Source: Marinoscillum furvescens DSM 4134 (lineage in GTDB: Bacteria > Bacteroidota > Bacteroidia > Cytophagales > Cyclobacteriaceae). From it: 64,000 nt of DNA. The position numbers were made by a program, and so were the translations under genes. Below, piece by piece: positions 43,753 through 54,300 of the stretch. Every line of letters starts with the position of its first letter. Position 1 is the stretch's first letter. The notes under the pieces were generated by a model that worked only from the letters and a program-made list of their open reading frames with translations, had not been told where the DNA came from and made no database searches. The stretch lies in assembly GCF_003386095.1 (NCBI RefSeq), contig NZ_QREG01000022.1:51635-115634 (forward strand). Reading direction: 5' to 3'.

Positions 43753-45560
43753 TTGATCAGATCTCCACGCATATTTCTAATGCGCATTCTTGCTTCCGCT
43801 GCATGCCTACTACCGGGATGTTTTTGTAAAAAATCTGTGAAAATAGCTGTGGCCTGCTCATCTTCTTTGAGATAGTCTTGTACGATCATTCCTTTTTGGA
43901 AATGAGCATCATCACTTAGTATGTCGTATCCATAGCCATTGATGATTTCGTCCAGCTTATCGATCGCTTGCTGATAGGCGCCAGCTTGCAAATCCATTTT
44001 GGCTTGAAGCCAAAAAATTTCATCTGTGATGCTATGTCCGGGATTTTCTTCCAGTATGGTATTCAATACCGATCGGGCTTCTTCATGTTGGTTTCTGAAG
44101 ATAAGCAGTTCGGCAAAAGCAAAACTCTGCATGACCTGATCTGTAGAGTCGAATGCTGTATTGTCTGAGATTAGCATGCTCAGTGCTATGGCGTCATTGG
44201 AGATAGTGCGGGTGGTAGCTAGCTTCAGTATATCCAGATGACTTTTAGCCAGGGCAAAGTTGCCGGTAAAGTAATTGAGTCGAGCATTTCGCAACTTGGC
44301 TTCATAGGCGAGGGGTGATTCTTTGTGAGACTTTTCTACCTGTGAGTACAGTAGAGTAGACTCCCATGGCTGCTCCGTGAGTAAGTAGATATCTCCCAGA
44401 TCGAGTTTAGATTCAGCGATCAGAGATTTAGGTGAGCGCCTGTTGCTAATTACGAAATCTAAAATAGCGATAGCCGTGTCCATCTCATCTAGATAAAATG
44501 CGTGCAGCAATGCCTGATTGCGACGTGCCTCCAAAGTGGTGGGATTGATACCCAGTTCTTGCTGGAGCGCAGCATATTCCTGTACGAGGAGACGAATGGC
44601 ATTTTCGTCTACGGGAAATTCACTTTTTATTTTATTTTCCTGGGAGCGAATGAGCAAGCGACGTGCGGTAGCGTAATTATAGGAGTCGGGGTAGGTTTTT
44701 ATTACATACTCAAATATATCAGAAGCATCATCCCAGGATTTATTGTCGAAAGCAATTCGCGCGATGCGCATGGATTCATCGCCGGGTTGTTGGTTGCGTC
44801 TGTCTAACGCTCGAGCCTGGAGAAAAGCAGCATAAAAATTCTTTCGTTGTAGCTCAAGCCAAATGAGTAAATCTGCATAAAGCGTTTGCTCCGGATTTTT
44901 TTGAATTTTTTCTATCAACGTTTGCTCGAGGTATTCCTGATCTTCGGGCTCAGTAAGGATGTTTTGAAAGAGGTTTTTCACATATGAAATATTGGCGGGA
45001 TTTCCTTCGGCATAATTGATGTACTCACGTGTCATGGCAGCTTTGTCATTTTTTAGCCTGTGAATGGCCGCCATGTCCAGGGCGAATGCCGCGAAGCGGC
45101 CGTTTGCTTTTCGAGCCTTCTCATAAAATAGCAAGCCAACATCGTATAGCTGACGAGCCACGAAATTTTGCGCCAGTGCGCTCAGCTGGTATTGATTATC
45201 CCCAAATTGCTTTTGGAGATTGTGGATATATTTCTCAAAATGATCGGACTTGTTAGTCGTATGAAAGAAAAATGCCAAATCCACTTTATACTGCAGATTG
45301 TTGGGAAAGTATTTCATCACCCTATTGAGGTATTTCTCAGCAGCATTGTAGGATTCCTTCTCTATCAACAATTGTAGATAATTGGCGTGGATCAGCGGAA
45401 TGGCTGATTTGTTTTTATCGAGATCCTGGTAAAGTTCAAGCGCTTTATCAAATTCACCCTGTTGATAATACTCGTTGGCAAGCTTGGCATTCTGGTTTTG
45501 CGCGGCGGCCGGAATCCCAATCATTATTATAATAAAGCAAATGGCAAAGAGTGATTTCAT
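43749..45560 (-). CDS. Exported tetratricopeptide repeat protein
   Basis: 603 aa with a signal peptide (MKSLFAICFIIIMIGIPAAAQ). Many TPR units follow: ANEYYQQGEFDKALELYQDL, AEKYLNRVMKYFPNN, ARRLLIRSQENKI, and at the end DDAHFQKGMIVQDYLKEDEQ with HPGSRHAAEARMRI. The array covers almost the whole chain, so it is a periplasmic scaffold. Such proteins occur near gliding or outer-membrane assembly genes, but no partner is adjacent. Its start faces the candidate origin gap. Confidence 0.88.
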   Translation of the reverse strand: MKSLFAICFIIIMIGIPAAAQNQNAKLANEYYQQGEFDKALELYQDLDKNKSAIPLIHANYLQLLIEKESYNAAEKYLNRVMKYFPNNLQYKVDLAFFFHTTNKSDHFEKYIHNLQKQFGDNQYQLSALAQNFVARQLYDVGLLFYEKARKANGRFAAFALDMAAIHRLKNDKAAMTREYINYAEGNPANISYVKNLFQNILTEPEDQEYLEQTLIEKIQKNPEQTLYADLLIWLELQRKNFYAAFLQARALDRRNQQPGDESMRIARIAFDNKSWDDASDIFEYVIKTYPDSYNYATARRLLIRSQENKIKSEFPVDENAIRLLVQEYAALQQELGINPTTLEARRNQALLHAFYLDEMDTAIAILDFVISNRRSPKSLIAESKLDLGDIYLLTEQPWESTLLYSQVEKSHKESPLAYEAKLRNARLNYFTGNFALAKSHLDILKLATTRTISNDAIALSMLISDNTAFDSTDQVMQSFAFAELLIFRNQHEEARSVLNTILEENPGHSITDEIFWLQAKMDLQAGAYQQAIDKLDEIINGYGYDILSDDAHFQKGMIVQDYLKEDEQATAIFTDFLQKHPGSRHAAEARMRIRNMRGDLIN

Positions 45561-45961
45561 ATGCGAGCTGAGTTATCCACGTAATCTATCTACTTAATAA
45601 ATAATATTTAAGTTTTAAATAAAAGACTATTTCTACTATTAACCCTGTGGATATGTGGGAAAGTGATGAAAATTAAATTTGGTTAATTGATTTGTTTATA
45701 AGCTCTAATTTAGAAATTACTATCCACATGGTTTTACCATTGTAAAGTATTGATTATGAATTGATTAATTTATTCTGTAGATAATTGTTAATCGGTTATA
45801 TGTGGACTGTGGATTAGTGAATGAGTGTGGGTTAGTGAGTTGAAAGAAGAGGATAAGTACCGAGTTATACCTTGATGGGTATTGGTGAAGGAGCCAGAAT
45901 AAGGATATGGTGGATAGGGGTGGATAAGCTACAGTACTTATCCACCGTAATTATGAGTTAT
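45561..45961. other. Candidate replication origin (oriC): AT-rich gap with DnaA-box-like motifs
   Basis: This 401-bp AT-rich gap has at least seven sites within one or two changes of TTATCCACA: 45573 (TTATCCACG, plus), 45646 (minus), 45720 (CTATCCACA, plus), 45808 (minus), 45909 (minus), 45919 (minus) and 45938 (TTATCCACC, plus). The last two form a 10-bp inverted repeat GGTGGATAAG/CTTATCCACC. Long A+T runs between 45590 and 45800 could be the unwinding element. mnmG (gidA), a frequent origin neighbour, and two parS-like sites lie within 5 kb. dnaA itself is not in the window, which is common in Bacteroidota. Confidence 0.6.
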
Positions 45962-47668
45962 TCAGAGTGTATAACTGAGCTCTACTTCCCAGTTTGCACG
46001 TAGGGTAGTTTCCTCTGGAAAGTAGTAAACAGGTTCTGGTTCTTTGTTTTGTATCAGATTACCTATGGTCCATTTTCCATCCTGGTTGCTGTCTATGAGC
46101 ACTCTTACCCAATAATCACCAGGTTTCACATTGGTAAATGTACAATCAGAACAGTTAGACATTTCTGCGGCTACCTCTTCTCTGGACATTAGCTGTACAC
46201 GGTAGGAGGTGTGATCGGTATTTATCTGGACACGTACCAATCCATAGTTTTCTGTTTGTCCAAATTTATAGCTGTTGCTCAATGAAGTAGATGTATCATG
46301 CTCTACTGATATGAAGGCACTGTCTACTATCACCATTTTAAATTGTTCTGGATTGTATCGCTGTAAGTTTTGATCAATGAGTAAATGCAATGAATCCAGA
46401 TTTACTGAATCTAATTGAAGCGTTGATCGGTAGTTAGTGATAGTATCTATTAGTTGCTTTTTATCAAGTTCTAATTGAAAAGAAAATTGGGTGTTATTGC
46501 TGTTCCACGTGAAGTCTTTTGGTTGTGGACTTAATTCAATGAGTGTATCAATAGGAATCCTTACGAAAAATGAGTCAATTAAAGTAGAAGGTTTACTGAA
46601 ATTAATATGAAAACGATAGGGCGGAAATAGTCCTTGTCCATTTTTTGGTAGGAGAGAAAGGGAATATTCTTCTGGTTTTCTAGAAGATTCTTTAAACATC
46701 ACATACAATGTATCAGAACGAGAATTAGCTAAACTATCACGCACTGATACTATGGTTTGTGTGCTGTCACTGACATTGTCATTGTTATAAAATCTGAGTG
46801 TTTTGTTTTCTCCTACAATTTTGGCGGGTAGATAAAGTGAATCACTGTTGGAGTAATCAAAGGATACAACTTGCTTGGTATATTTTACTTCGTAATATCT
46901 ACCTGTTGGACGAGCTGAAATAAATTCTAATGAACTAGCATCAATTTGTAATGAGGGTATAAACAGACTGTCGGTAATTGATTCCACTAATTTTAGTGTA
47001 TCTGCTTTAAAGCCATAAGCTTCTGTAGCCGCATCAAATAGCAAATTTCTATTCTCATCTTTAAAGGCCAAAAGTCTATAATTGTTGGCTTTGATGTTTT
47101 GTAGTTTAAACGCACCATATTCATCGGTAGATGTAAAATAGGTAGGTTTATCTTTTTTAAAATCCAGACTATCTGTAATACGATAAAGTCCTACAATCAT
47201 TTTTTCCATTGGTTTATTGGAGAACAGATCTTTTACTGCTCCAATGATGGAAAGGGAATCTATATAGTTTCCAGTACTAAATGCAATGATTAGATTTTCT
47301 GCTGCATTTTTTTCGGTTATGTCTGTAATGCCGTCAAAGAAATTTAAAGTATAGGTGGTACTGTCTTCAAAGTCTTCTTCAAACTGAATGGTCACTATGT
47401 TCTTTTTAACGAGTGTTTTAAATTTCGATTCATAAATCGGTGTGATCACAAGGTTTGATTTCAGTTTTTCGGCAGTGACTCGTTCATCAAATGAAAGGAC
47501 TATTTCGGTCTTATCAAATAGAAGTGATTGATCTTCTGGAGTAGATGAGATTAGTGTAGGAGGTATGGTGTCTTTAGGTCCGCCAGTAGGTGTTAGGGGA
47601 TTGGCACACTGAGAGGTTAGTAGATCAAGAATGATAAGTATACTGAAGGCTACTAGTAGGTTTTTCAT
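45962..47668 (-). CDS. Lipoprotein with Ig-like (SbsA/Big_5) domain
   Basis: 568 aa. The lipoprotein signal (MKNLLVAFSILIILDLLTSQ, Cys21) is followed by NPLTPTGGPKDTIPPTLISS, the hallmark of the Bacteroidota Ig-like domain lipoprotein found beside mnmG-type clusters. A Big_5 module (LSFDERVTAEKLKSNLVITP) spans about residues 30-135, followed by a Cna-B-like turn (GAFKLQNIKANNYRLLAFKD). No enzymatic motif. It overlaps the methyltransferase gene by 4 nt and ends the operon next to the candidate origin. Confidence 0.88.
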   Translation of the reverse strand: MKNLLVAFSILIILDLLTSQCANPLTPTGGPKDTIPPTLISSTPEDQSLLFDKTEIVLSFDERVTAEKLKSNLVITPIYESKFKTLVKKNIVTIQFEEDFEDSTTYTLNFFDGITDITEKNAAENLIIAFSTGNYIDSLSIIGAVKDLFSNKPMEKMIVGLYRITDSLDFKKDKPTYFTSTDEYGAFKLQNIKANNYRLLAFKDENRNLLFDAATEAYGFKADTLKLVESITDSLFIPSLQIDASSLEFISARPTGRYYEVKYTKQVVSFDYSNSDSLYLPAKIVGENKTLRFYNNDNVSDSTQTIVSVRDSLANSRSDTLYVMFKESSRKPEEYSLSLLPKNGQGLFPPYRFHINFSKPSTLIDSFFVRIPIDTLIELSPQPKDFTWNSNNTQFSFQLELDKKQLIDTITNYRSTLQLDSVNLDSLHLLIDQNLQRYNPEQFKMVIVDSAFISVEHDTSTSLSNSYKFGQTENYGLVRVQINTDHTSYRVQLMSREEVAAEMSNCSDCTFTNVKPGDYWVRVLIDSNQDGKWTIGNLIQNKEPEPVYYFPEETTLRANWEVELSYTL

Positions 47669-48546
47669 TTTTTTTGAAGAACGTATATGATGCTCGAATA
47701 GTCTCTGGATTTATAGGCTTTTTGATTTGAAATCATGCCTCGTTTAAATGCGGCTATGGGTTTGGTACGACCATGAGTATATTGTTCACTGAGGAGTGAA
47801 ACATAGTACGAATCAAATTTCATGGGTAGCATATCTACTACCTTCAATTTTGACTTATTAGCTAAAAATCTAAATGACTCTGGTGTGAAATGATACAAGT
47901 GTCTGGGTACATCATATGCTGCCCATTTTTCCTTATAGTGTTGGGCATCATATGATGCTGCATTTGGTACTGCTATGAATAAATATCCATCATCGGCTGT
48001 TTTACTTCGTAGCAGCTTTAGCGTATCCCTTAGTTGATGTACATGTTCGATTACATGCCAGGCAGTCACTGCATGGAAGTTATCTGCATTTTTAAGTTGC
48101 TTCTGTTCATGAAAGATCTCTATACCGGTAAGGTTGGATGCTATTTCACGAGCTTGTTCGTTTGGTTCAAATCCAGCTATATCAAAGTTTGCTTGCTGTA
48201 AAGAATGCAGATAGGCACCTGTACCACATCCAAAATCTAGAATTCGTTTACCAGAAGTGTACTTTGCTATTAGGTTTACCTTTTGTCGTAAGGTGTATTT
48301 TCGAACCAGTTTATAGATTAGGTTGATAGGGTTATTGCCACTATTCGTGTGAGATATGTAATTATCACTTTCATAGTATTTACCTATATGCACTTCATCT
48401 GGTCTTGGATTGGTAAAGATTAGTTGACATTTGTCACACTTTACCAATGCAAAGCTTTCTTTACTGACTGTATGATCTTCAGCGATGAGAAAGTTTGAAA
48501 ATGCTGTGTGTTTGCAAGACGGGCAAACTTCGAGTTTTTCGTACAT
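47665..48546 (-). CDS. Class I SAM-dependent methyltransferase with N-terminal zinc ribbon
   Basis: 293 aa. Two knuckles (VCPSCKHTAF and KCDKCQLIF) precede the methyltransferase fold, whose motif I is RILDFGCGTGAYLHSLQ near residue 105; VTAWHVIEHVHQLRDTLKLL follows. The layout matches bacterial sugar or lipid methyltransferases with an N-terminal zinc ribbon. The acceptor is unknown. It is coupled to the downstream lipoprotein by a 4-nt overlap and starts 3 nt after mnmG. Confidence 0.9.
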   Translation of the reverse strand: MYEKLEVCPSCKHTAFSNFLIAEDHTVSKESFALVKCDKCQLIFTNPRPDEVHIGKYYESDNYISHTNSGNNPINLIYKLVRKYTLRQKVNLIAKYTSGKRILDFGCGTGAYLHSLQQANFDIAGFEPNEQAREIASNLTGIEIFHEQKQLKNADNFHAVTAWHVIEHVHQLRDTLKLLRSKTADDGYLFIAVPNAASYDAQHYKEKWAAYDVPRHLYHFTPESFRFLANKSKLKVVDMLPMKFDSYYVSLLSEQYTHGRTKPIAAFKRGMISNQKAYKSRDYSSIIYVLQKK

Positions 48547-48549
48547 AAG

Positions 48550-50412
48550 TTATTTAGCGAGATATACCATGAGTATAGAAACATCAGCTGGTGTGACTCC
48601 ACTAATGCGTGAAGCCTGGCCCAGGGTTGTCGGTTTTACTTTCAATAATTTTTCTCTTGCTTCTGCTGAAAGTGCTGTTATTTTTTGATAATCAAATTCT
48701 GGATTAATTTTCTTGTTGTCAAGATTGGCCAGCTTTTCTGAGTTCTCTTGTTCCCTCTGAATATAGGTTTCATACTTAACTTGTATTTCGGCTTGATGCT
48801 GTACTTCCGGTGCTATCTTTTCTCTATACGAAGCGAAAGTATCATCTAGCTGTTCAAATGATGATAACTTGAGATCTGGACGCTTTAGGAGTTGATAAAG
48901 TGAGGACTTATCTTTTACTGGAGCTGAGTCAATAGCTGCCAGTTTTGGATTGATATCAGCAGGTTTATATTTCTTTTGTTTCAGATCATTGATCAATGTT
49001 TTGGTACCATGCATTTTTTCGATGGTTAGTTGATAGCGTTCTTCTGTTGCCAGTCCTATTTCATGGGCGATAGGAGTCAACCTCAGATCTGCATTGTCTT
49101 GTCTAAGTAATAGCCTAAATTCTGCTCGTGAAGTAAACATCCGGTAAGGCTCGTTGGTCCCTTTGTTGATGAGATCATCAATTAATACTCCAATGTATGC
49201 TTCTGATCTCTTAAGAACTAAGGGTTCTTTTTCATTGATTTTTAGGTGCGCATTGATGCCGGCCATGAGTCCCTGGCACGCTGCTTCTTCATATCCTGTG
49301 GTGCCATTGATCTGTCCGGCAAAATATAGGTTTTGAATCAGCTTAGTTTCTAAGGTGAGATTGAGCTGAGTAGGAGGGAAGAAGTCATACTCTATGGCAT
49401 AGCCTGGACGGAACATTTTAGCCTTTTCAAATCCAGGTATAAGTTGCATGGCTTTGTACTGCACATCTTCAGGTAGTGAAGTAGAAAAGCCATTGACATA
49501 GACTTCCACTGTATCCCATCCTTCTGGCTCCACAAATATTTGATGGCGATCACGTTCTGCAAATCGATTGATCTTGTCTTCTATGGAAGGACAATAGCGT
49601 GGACCCAATCCTTTGATGCGTCCATTAAACATCGGAGATTGATCAAATCCTGTTTGCAAGACATCATGCACATCAGTATTGGTATAGGTAATCCAACAGC
49701 TTCTTTGCTTTTGAAGTGGTTTGGTTTTCATGTATGAAAACTTACCTGGTTCTTCATCTCCAAATTGTTCTTCCATTTTGGAATAATCCAGGCTCCTACC
49801 ATCTACACGTGGAGGTGTTCCGGTTTTCATTCTTCCTGCTTCAAAGCCGAGATCGATCAGCACTTCGGTGATTCCTTTAGCTGCTCGTTCTCCTGATCTG
49901 CCGCCACCAAACTGTTTTTCACCTATATGGATGAGTCCATTGAGAAAAGTGCCATTGGTAAGAATGACTGCTTTGGCTTTAATCTCGAGTCCTAAACTGG
50001 TTTTGACACCTGTTACTCTTTGACCTTCTACAATCAGTCCTGTGATCATTTCTTGCCAGAAGTCTACATTAGGTGTAGCTTCCAGTGCCAGTCTCCATTC
50101 TTCTGCAAAACGCATACGGTCAGACTGAGCTCTGGGACTCCACATAGCTGGACCTTTGCTACGGTTGAGCATGCGAAACTGAATCATTGACTTATCGGTA
50201 ATGATACCTGAGTAACCTCCGAGTGCATCTATCTCTCGAACGATCTGACCTTTTGCCACTCCACCCATAGCAGGGTTACATGACATCTGGGCAATTGTAT
50301 TCATATTCATAGTAGCGAGCAATACTTTCGAGCCCATGTTGGCTGCGGCAGCTGCGGCCTCACATCCAGCATGACCTGCGCCTACTACTATGACATCATA
50401 TTCCTGAAACAT
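48550..50412 (-). CDS. mnmG: tRNA uridine-5-carboxymethylaminomethyl modification enzyme MnmG
   Basis: 620 aa. FAD motif VVGAGHAGCEAAAAAANMGS at the start, KGQIVREIDALGGYSGIITD, GTPPRVDGRSLDYSKMEEQF, CPSIEDKINRFAERDRHQIF, and the C-terminal domain (TALSAEAREKLLKVKPTTLG). With MnmE it modifies U34 of tRNAs reading split codons. The gene is a common origin neighbour (gidA). Its upstream 73-bp gap carries two parS-like palindromes. The methyltransferase gene follows at 3 nt. Confidence 0.97.
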   Translation of the reverse strand: MFQEYDVIVVGAGHAGCEAAAAAANMGSKVLLATMNMNTIAQMSCNPAMGGVAKGQIVREIDALGGYSGIITDKSMIQFRMLNRSKGPAMWSPRAQSDRMRFAEEWRLALEATPNVDFWQEMITGLIVEGQRVTGVKTSLGLEIKAKAVILTNGTFLNGLIHIGEKQFGGGRSGERAAKGITEVLIDLGFEAGRMKTGTPPRVDGRSLDYSKMEEQFGDEEPGKFSYMKTKPLQKQRSCWITYTNTDVHDVLQTGFDQSPMFNGRIKGLGPRYCPSIEDKINRFAERDRHQIFVEPEGWDTVEVYVNGFSTSLPEDVQYKAMQLIPGFEKAKMFRPGYAIEYDFFPPTQLNLTLETKLIQNLYFAGQINGTTGYEEAACQGLMAGINAHLKINEKEPLVLKRSEAYIGVLIDDLINKGTNEPYRMFTSRAEFRLLLRQDNADLRLTPIAHEIGLATEERYQLTIEKMHGTKTLINDLKQKKYKPADINPKLAAIDSAPVKDKSSLYQLLKRPDLKLSSFEQLDDTFASYREKIAPEVQHQAEIQVKYETYIQREQENSEKLANLDNKKINPEFDYQKITALSAEAREKLLKVKPTTLGQASRISGVTPADVSILMVYLAK

Positions 50413-50423
50413 AAATTGAAAAA

Positions 50424-50439
50424 GGTTTCACGTGAAACA
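50424..50439. promoter_or_regulatory. parS-like centromere site 1
   Basis: GGTTTCACGTGAAACA differs from the widely conserved parS 16-mer only at its first base. The core is a perfect palindrome. It lies 12 nt upstream of mnmG, near the candidate origin, where ParB-binding sites are expected. Confidence 0.7.
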
Positions 50440-50471
50440 TTAAGAACATCGAACACTGAAACACCAACAGG

Positions 50472-50487
50472 TGTTCCACGTGGAACT
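50472..50487. promoter_or_regulatory. parS-like centromere site 2
   Basis: TGTTCCACGTGGAACT, with perfect palindromic core GTTCCACGTGGAAC, lies 32 bp from site 1 in the gap between ybeY and mnmG. It matches 13 of 16 consensus positions. Two such sites in one 73-bp gap are unlikely by chance. Confidence 0.6.
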
Positions 50488-50911
50488 ATATTTTTAGCAA
50501 AGATAAGCAGGTGTCTTCTTTTTGCCTCATTATGATTTTTTGATCATCGGTCTTATCCTGATAACCTAGCAGGTGGAGAAGCCCATGTGCCATTACCCGA
50601 TGTAGTTCAGATTGCTCACTTATACCCAGGTCCTGTGCATTGTCTTTTACTCGGTCTATACTGATAAAGATATCAGAGATGATCTGCCCAGCTTCCAGGG
50701 AGTTGTCAAAGGTGATAATATCTGTATAATAATCGTGATCCAGGAACTGGCGGTTGACTCCAAGTAGATACTCATCTGAACAAAAAATATAGTTGAGGTC
50801 CTCAATCAGATACTGATGGTCTGCTGCTATCTGATGGAGCCACTGGATGAGTGCCTCTGGAGAAGCAGGAGCGTATTCGCAATCCTCCTGAAAAAAGTTG
50901 ATAGATCCCAT
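50486..50911 (-). CDS. ybeY: rRNA maturation endoribonuclease YbeY
   Basis: 141 aa. The metal site is VMAHGLLHLLGYQDKTDDQK: two histidines of the HGxLHLxGY motif are present, but the third ligand position (normally His after GYD) is Lys here, as often in this phylum. Upstream is DHDYYTDIITFDNSLEAGQIISDIFIS. It cleaves rRNA during ribosome maturation. The stop partly overlaps parS-like site 2. It shares one base with the upstream ATPase gene. Confidence 0.93.
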   Translation of the reverse strand: MGSINFFQEDCEYAPASPEALIQWLHQIAADHQYLIEDLNYIFCSDEYLLGVNRQFLDHDYYTDIITFDNSLEAGQIISDIFISIDRVKDNAQDLGISEQSELHRVMAHGLLHLLGYQDKTDDQKIIMRQKEDTCLSLLKI

Positions 50912-51312
50912 TAGTGCAAGTAGAACGATAGGATGACTGCTCGTCCATCGTCTTCAAATTTCACTTCGTCACAAAGGTTCTTCATCAAAAAGATCCCACG
51001 GCCTCCGGGTTTGTCGAGATTTTCTGGAGCAGTAGGGTCGGGTAGATCGTTGTAGTCAAAACCCGGACCTTCATCCTGCACAGTAAAACGGAGCGTGTTG
51101 TCGTCTACCTTGAGTCGTAGTGATACGTTCTTGTCTTTCGATAGCTTGTTGCCATGGATGATGGCATTGTTTACGGACTCAGTGACAGCTATCATGATGT
51201 TGCCATAGATGTCATCATTTAGCTCAAACTTCTCCTTGGCATTGTCGATAAAACTTTCTACAATTCTGATGTTTTCAGAAAGGGAGGGGATCTGTATTTG
51301 TATTGTGTCCAT
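50911..51312 (-). CDS. ATP-binding protein, anti-sigma regulatory kinase (RsbW/SpoIIAB) family
   Basis: 133 aa. The GHKL ATP-site motifs are visible: ITESVNNAIIHGNKL (N box), LRFTVQDEGPGFDYNDLP (G1 box) and PGGRGIFLMKNLCDEVK (G2 box). It is a stand-alone HATPase_c domain. In this phylum it is often next to ybeY and DUF4175 genes; a partner anti-anti-sigma is not seen nearby. It should phosphorylate or sequester an unidentified partner. One-base overlaps link it to its neighbours on both sides. Confidence 0.9.
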   Translation of the reverse strand: MDTIQIQIPSLSENIRIVESFIDNAKEKFELNDDIYGNIMIAVTESVNNAIIHGNKLSKDKNVSLRLKVDDNTLRFTVQDEGPGFDYNDLPDPTAPENLDKPGGRGIFLMKNLCDEVKFEDDGRAVILSFYLH

Positions 51313-54300
51313 TATTGTTCTTGTCCGCTTAAGCGCCTAAAATAATCGTTTACTTCTTTTTTATAAAAAGGATTTAAATCTAATGGTATAGTTTTTAATA
51401 ATTCTATCTCTTCTCGTTTTGCTTTCAAATATTCATCGATGGCAGGAGGGAGTCTACGTTCTTTTTGCGTAGCAGTTTCACCTTCTCGTTCAGGTGATTG
51501 TTTTTGTTCACGGAGTGATTCCTCAGCTTCTAGCATTCTAGTGATGATGTCTTGCTGTCTTTCGATAAGCTGTTGAGTTAATCTTTTGTTTACCAGGTCT
51601 ACTTCATTCTCTTCCATTTTCTCTATGGCCTCTTTTAGCTTGTTTCCTGTGCCTCCTTCTTGTCCATCTTCTCCTTCCATACCTGGCTGTCCGGCCAGTT
51701 GCTGCTGCATCTCCTCTAGCTGACGTCTGAGTTCTGCCTGCTCTGCGGCCATGCGTGCCAGTTCTTCAGATAGTTCTCTACCAGACTTCCCACTTTTCTT
51801 AAGCTGCTGGATTTGTTCGCTCAGCTGTTGCTGCATCTCTGACATACTGGGTAGAGAGTTTTGCTGCTGACCATTTTTCTTGGGTTGTCCCATCGCTTCG
51901 GCCATGGCCATTTGCATTTGCTGTAGCACATCGTCTAGTAAAAGTGCCAGATTGTTCATAGATGTCATGGCAAACTGCTGATGACTGGCTGCCTTGCCTT
52001 TATTGCGCTCACGAAGCTCTACCATGGTGGCATCCAGGTTTCTATTGATCTCTGAAACCTCACGTGTCACGAAATTGCTAATCTGCGCTACTCTGCTAGC
52101 CAACGATAAGAGGCTGTCTTCTATGACCTCTGCATTGGCCTCTAGTTGGAGCTGATCTTGGGAGAGCTCGATAAACCGTGGATCAATTTGCCGTACACCT
52201 TTTATTTCCTGGATGATTTGCTCCTGTTCAAAAGACAATTTGATCAGATTGTCCAGGATGTCTCTCAGATGATCGATGTTTTCGGACATCATTTCCATCT
52301 CCATGCTCATCTGCATTTGCTGCATTTTCTTAGCCATGGACTTCATCTTCTGTCCGGCATTTTTCATTTTCTGTCCTGCCTTGTTCTGATCTTGCTTAAG
52401 GTCCTGCGGAATTTCATCCAGTTTTTCGTTGATGTCCTGTTGTTCTTCATTGAAATCTTCCAGCGGTTCCGGATTCTTTAGTTCCTGGTTCAGTTGCTCG
52501 GCTTTTTGCAGCTGTTTTTCTAGTTCTTCAAATTTTTCTTTGATATCCTCCTGCTGTTGTTCTGTTGTAGATGGTTTTTCTTCACCTCGTTGCTGATCCT
52601 CCTGGTCTCCCTGCTGTTGATCAGCTTTAGGATCTTCATTCTGGTTTTGGAGCTGCTCACCAAGCTTTTCTTGTTTGTCGCCTAGTTTCTCCAGCTCCTT
52701 AGCTGTTTGTTCTAGTTGTGTTTCCAGTTTTAGGCGCTTGAATAGCTCCAGAGCACGTTCCAGTTCTTTTTCCAGGTTCTTCTCTTTGTGATTGATTTTC
52801 GAAAGCTGATCCATTACCTCATTAGCCTTGCTCTTTTCTTTGAGCAGTTGCTGGAGCTCATCGTAGAGCTTTTTGGTCTCCTCATCCAGTACTTCATTGA
52901 TTAGCTGCTGTAGCTCCTCAGATTTTTTCTGGATCTTTTCACTTTGTTTACCAAATTCTTTCTGGCTGTTGAGTAGTTCTTTGTGTTTTTGGTTGAGCTC
53001 TTCTATTTCCTTTTCAAGTTTTTCTTTGTTTTTAATGATGTCTTCCAGGAGCTTTTCTTCTTGCCAGCCCATTTCTTTTTTGTTCTTCAGTCGTTCATCC
53101 AGCTCTTTGAGCTGTTCGTTGAGCGTTTCGGACATCTCCAGTGATTTTTCCATCTGGTTTTCCGAAGCTTCAGTTTTATTGTCTATCAGTTCATTGATTT
53201 CTTCATCGCTCGGACTCTGCATGACATATTTCTCAGAATAGACGCTTTTGAAGCCATTTACTGCGTCATTGTCACGAACGCGTGCATAGATTACGAGTGG
53301 TGTTTGAGCATCTAGCTCCAGCGTATCCAGATCCCATTGAAAATAAAACTGTTGGCTTTGCTGCTGACTTTTGATGCTTACAGGGATATATCCAGTAGTA
53401 GCGGCCCCAATCTCGTAGATGATACCTAGATCTCTAAAGCCATAGTCGTCAGTGATATTACCTGTAATGGCCAGCGATTTATAAGTGATAGTATCTGGCA
53501 AAAAGGTCGTTTCTATAGACGGTGCTTCGTCTTTTACTACAGATACTTCGTATTGTATTGGGCTTTTATTGCTACCATGGGCATTTTTCATGTTTAGCTT
53601 GTAAGCAAAAGAAGACTTTGCAGTTTGCTGATAAGTAAAGTCGGCATTGTCTTGCTGAAAAGCTTTTGCTGTATCCTCGGTAGCAAAAACGATTTCATCA
53701 GTATCGCTAGTAGTGATAGACCACTTGATTGTAGTACCTTCAGGTACGATGACGCTGCCTGTATTGGCGATAGACTCATCTGCAAGTCCTGTATATGCTG
53801 GGTAATCCAACTGAAGCGTCATGTTGCGAATTTCCGGTCGCTTATATACGCGCAATTGGTACGGTTTGGAATAAAATCCGGCACCTTCCAACTGAAAATT
53901 GATGTCTTGCTGTACTGCAGGCAGACTAAAAGTATATGTGCCGTCATTTTGTCTTTTCATCAGATGCTTACGACCTGATTCATTATAGTAGACTTCAGAT
54001 GGTTTACTCTCACCACTAATTTGGACTTTTACCTGATAGTCATCGTTGTAGAAAGCTTCCAGATCACTCAACAATTCAAATTGAAAAGGGGCCGGCTTGC
54101 TAAAAGATTCATTAAATCTTACTATCCGAAGAGAACTTTCGGTAAACAATGCAGGATTGACAAAAGAAGCCAGTACCAGGATGGTGAGTAAAGCCAGCGT
54201 GATCAATGCATATTTTTTGTTGACCTGAAAATCAATGGCTTTCGGAAAGTAAAAAAGCTTAAGTTCGGATGTTTTTTGGCTCAATGCCGCAGCAATCAAC

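Noticed and set aside
46501..46516. parS-like TGTTCCACGTGAAGTC inside the Ig-like lipoprotein gene
   Set aside because: Only 12 of 16 positions match and it is coding; kept as a weak mention only.
53594..53785. Shadow frames in the DUF4175 and Mfd genes
   Set aside because: They lie in other frames of genes whose identity is certain, and have no domain signals.
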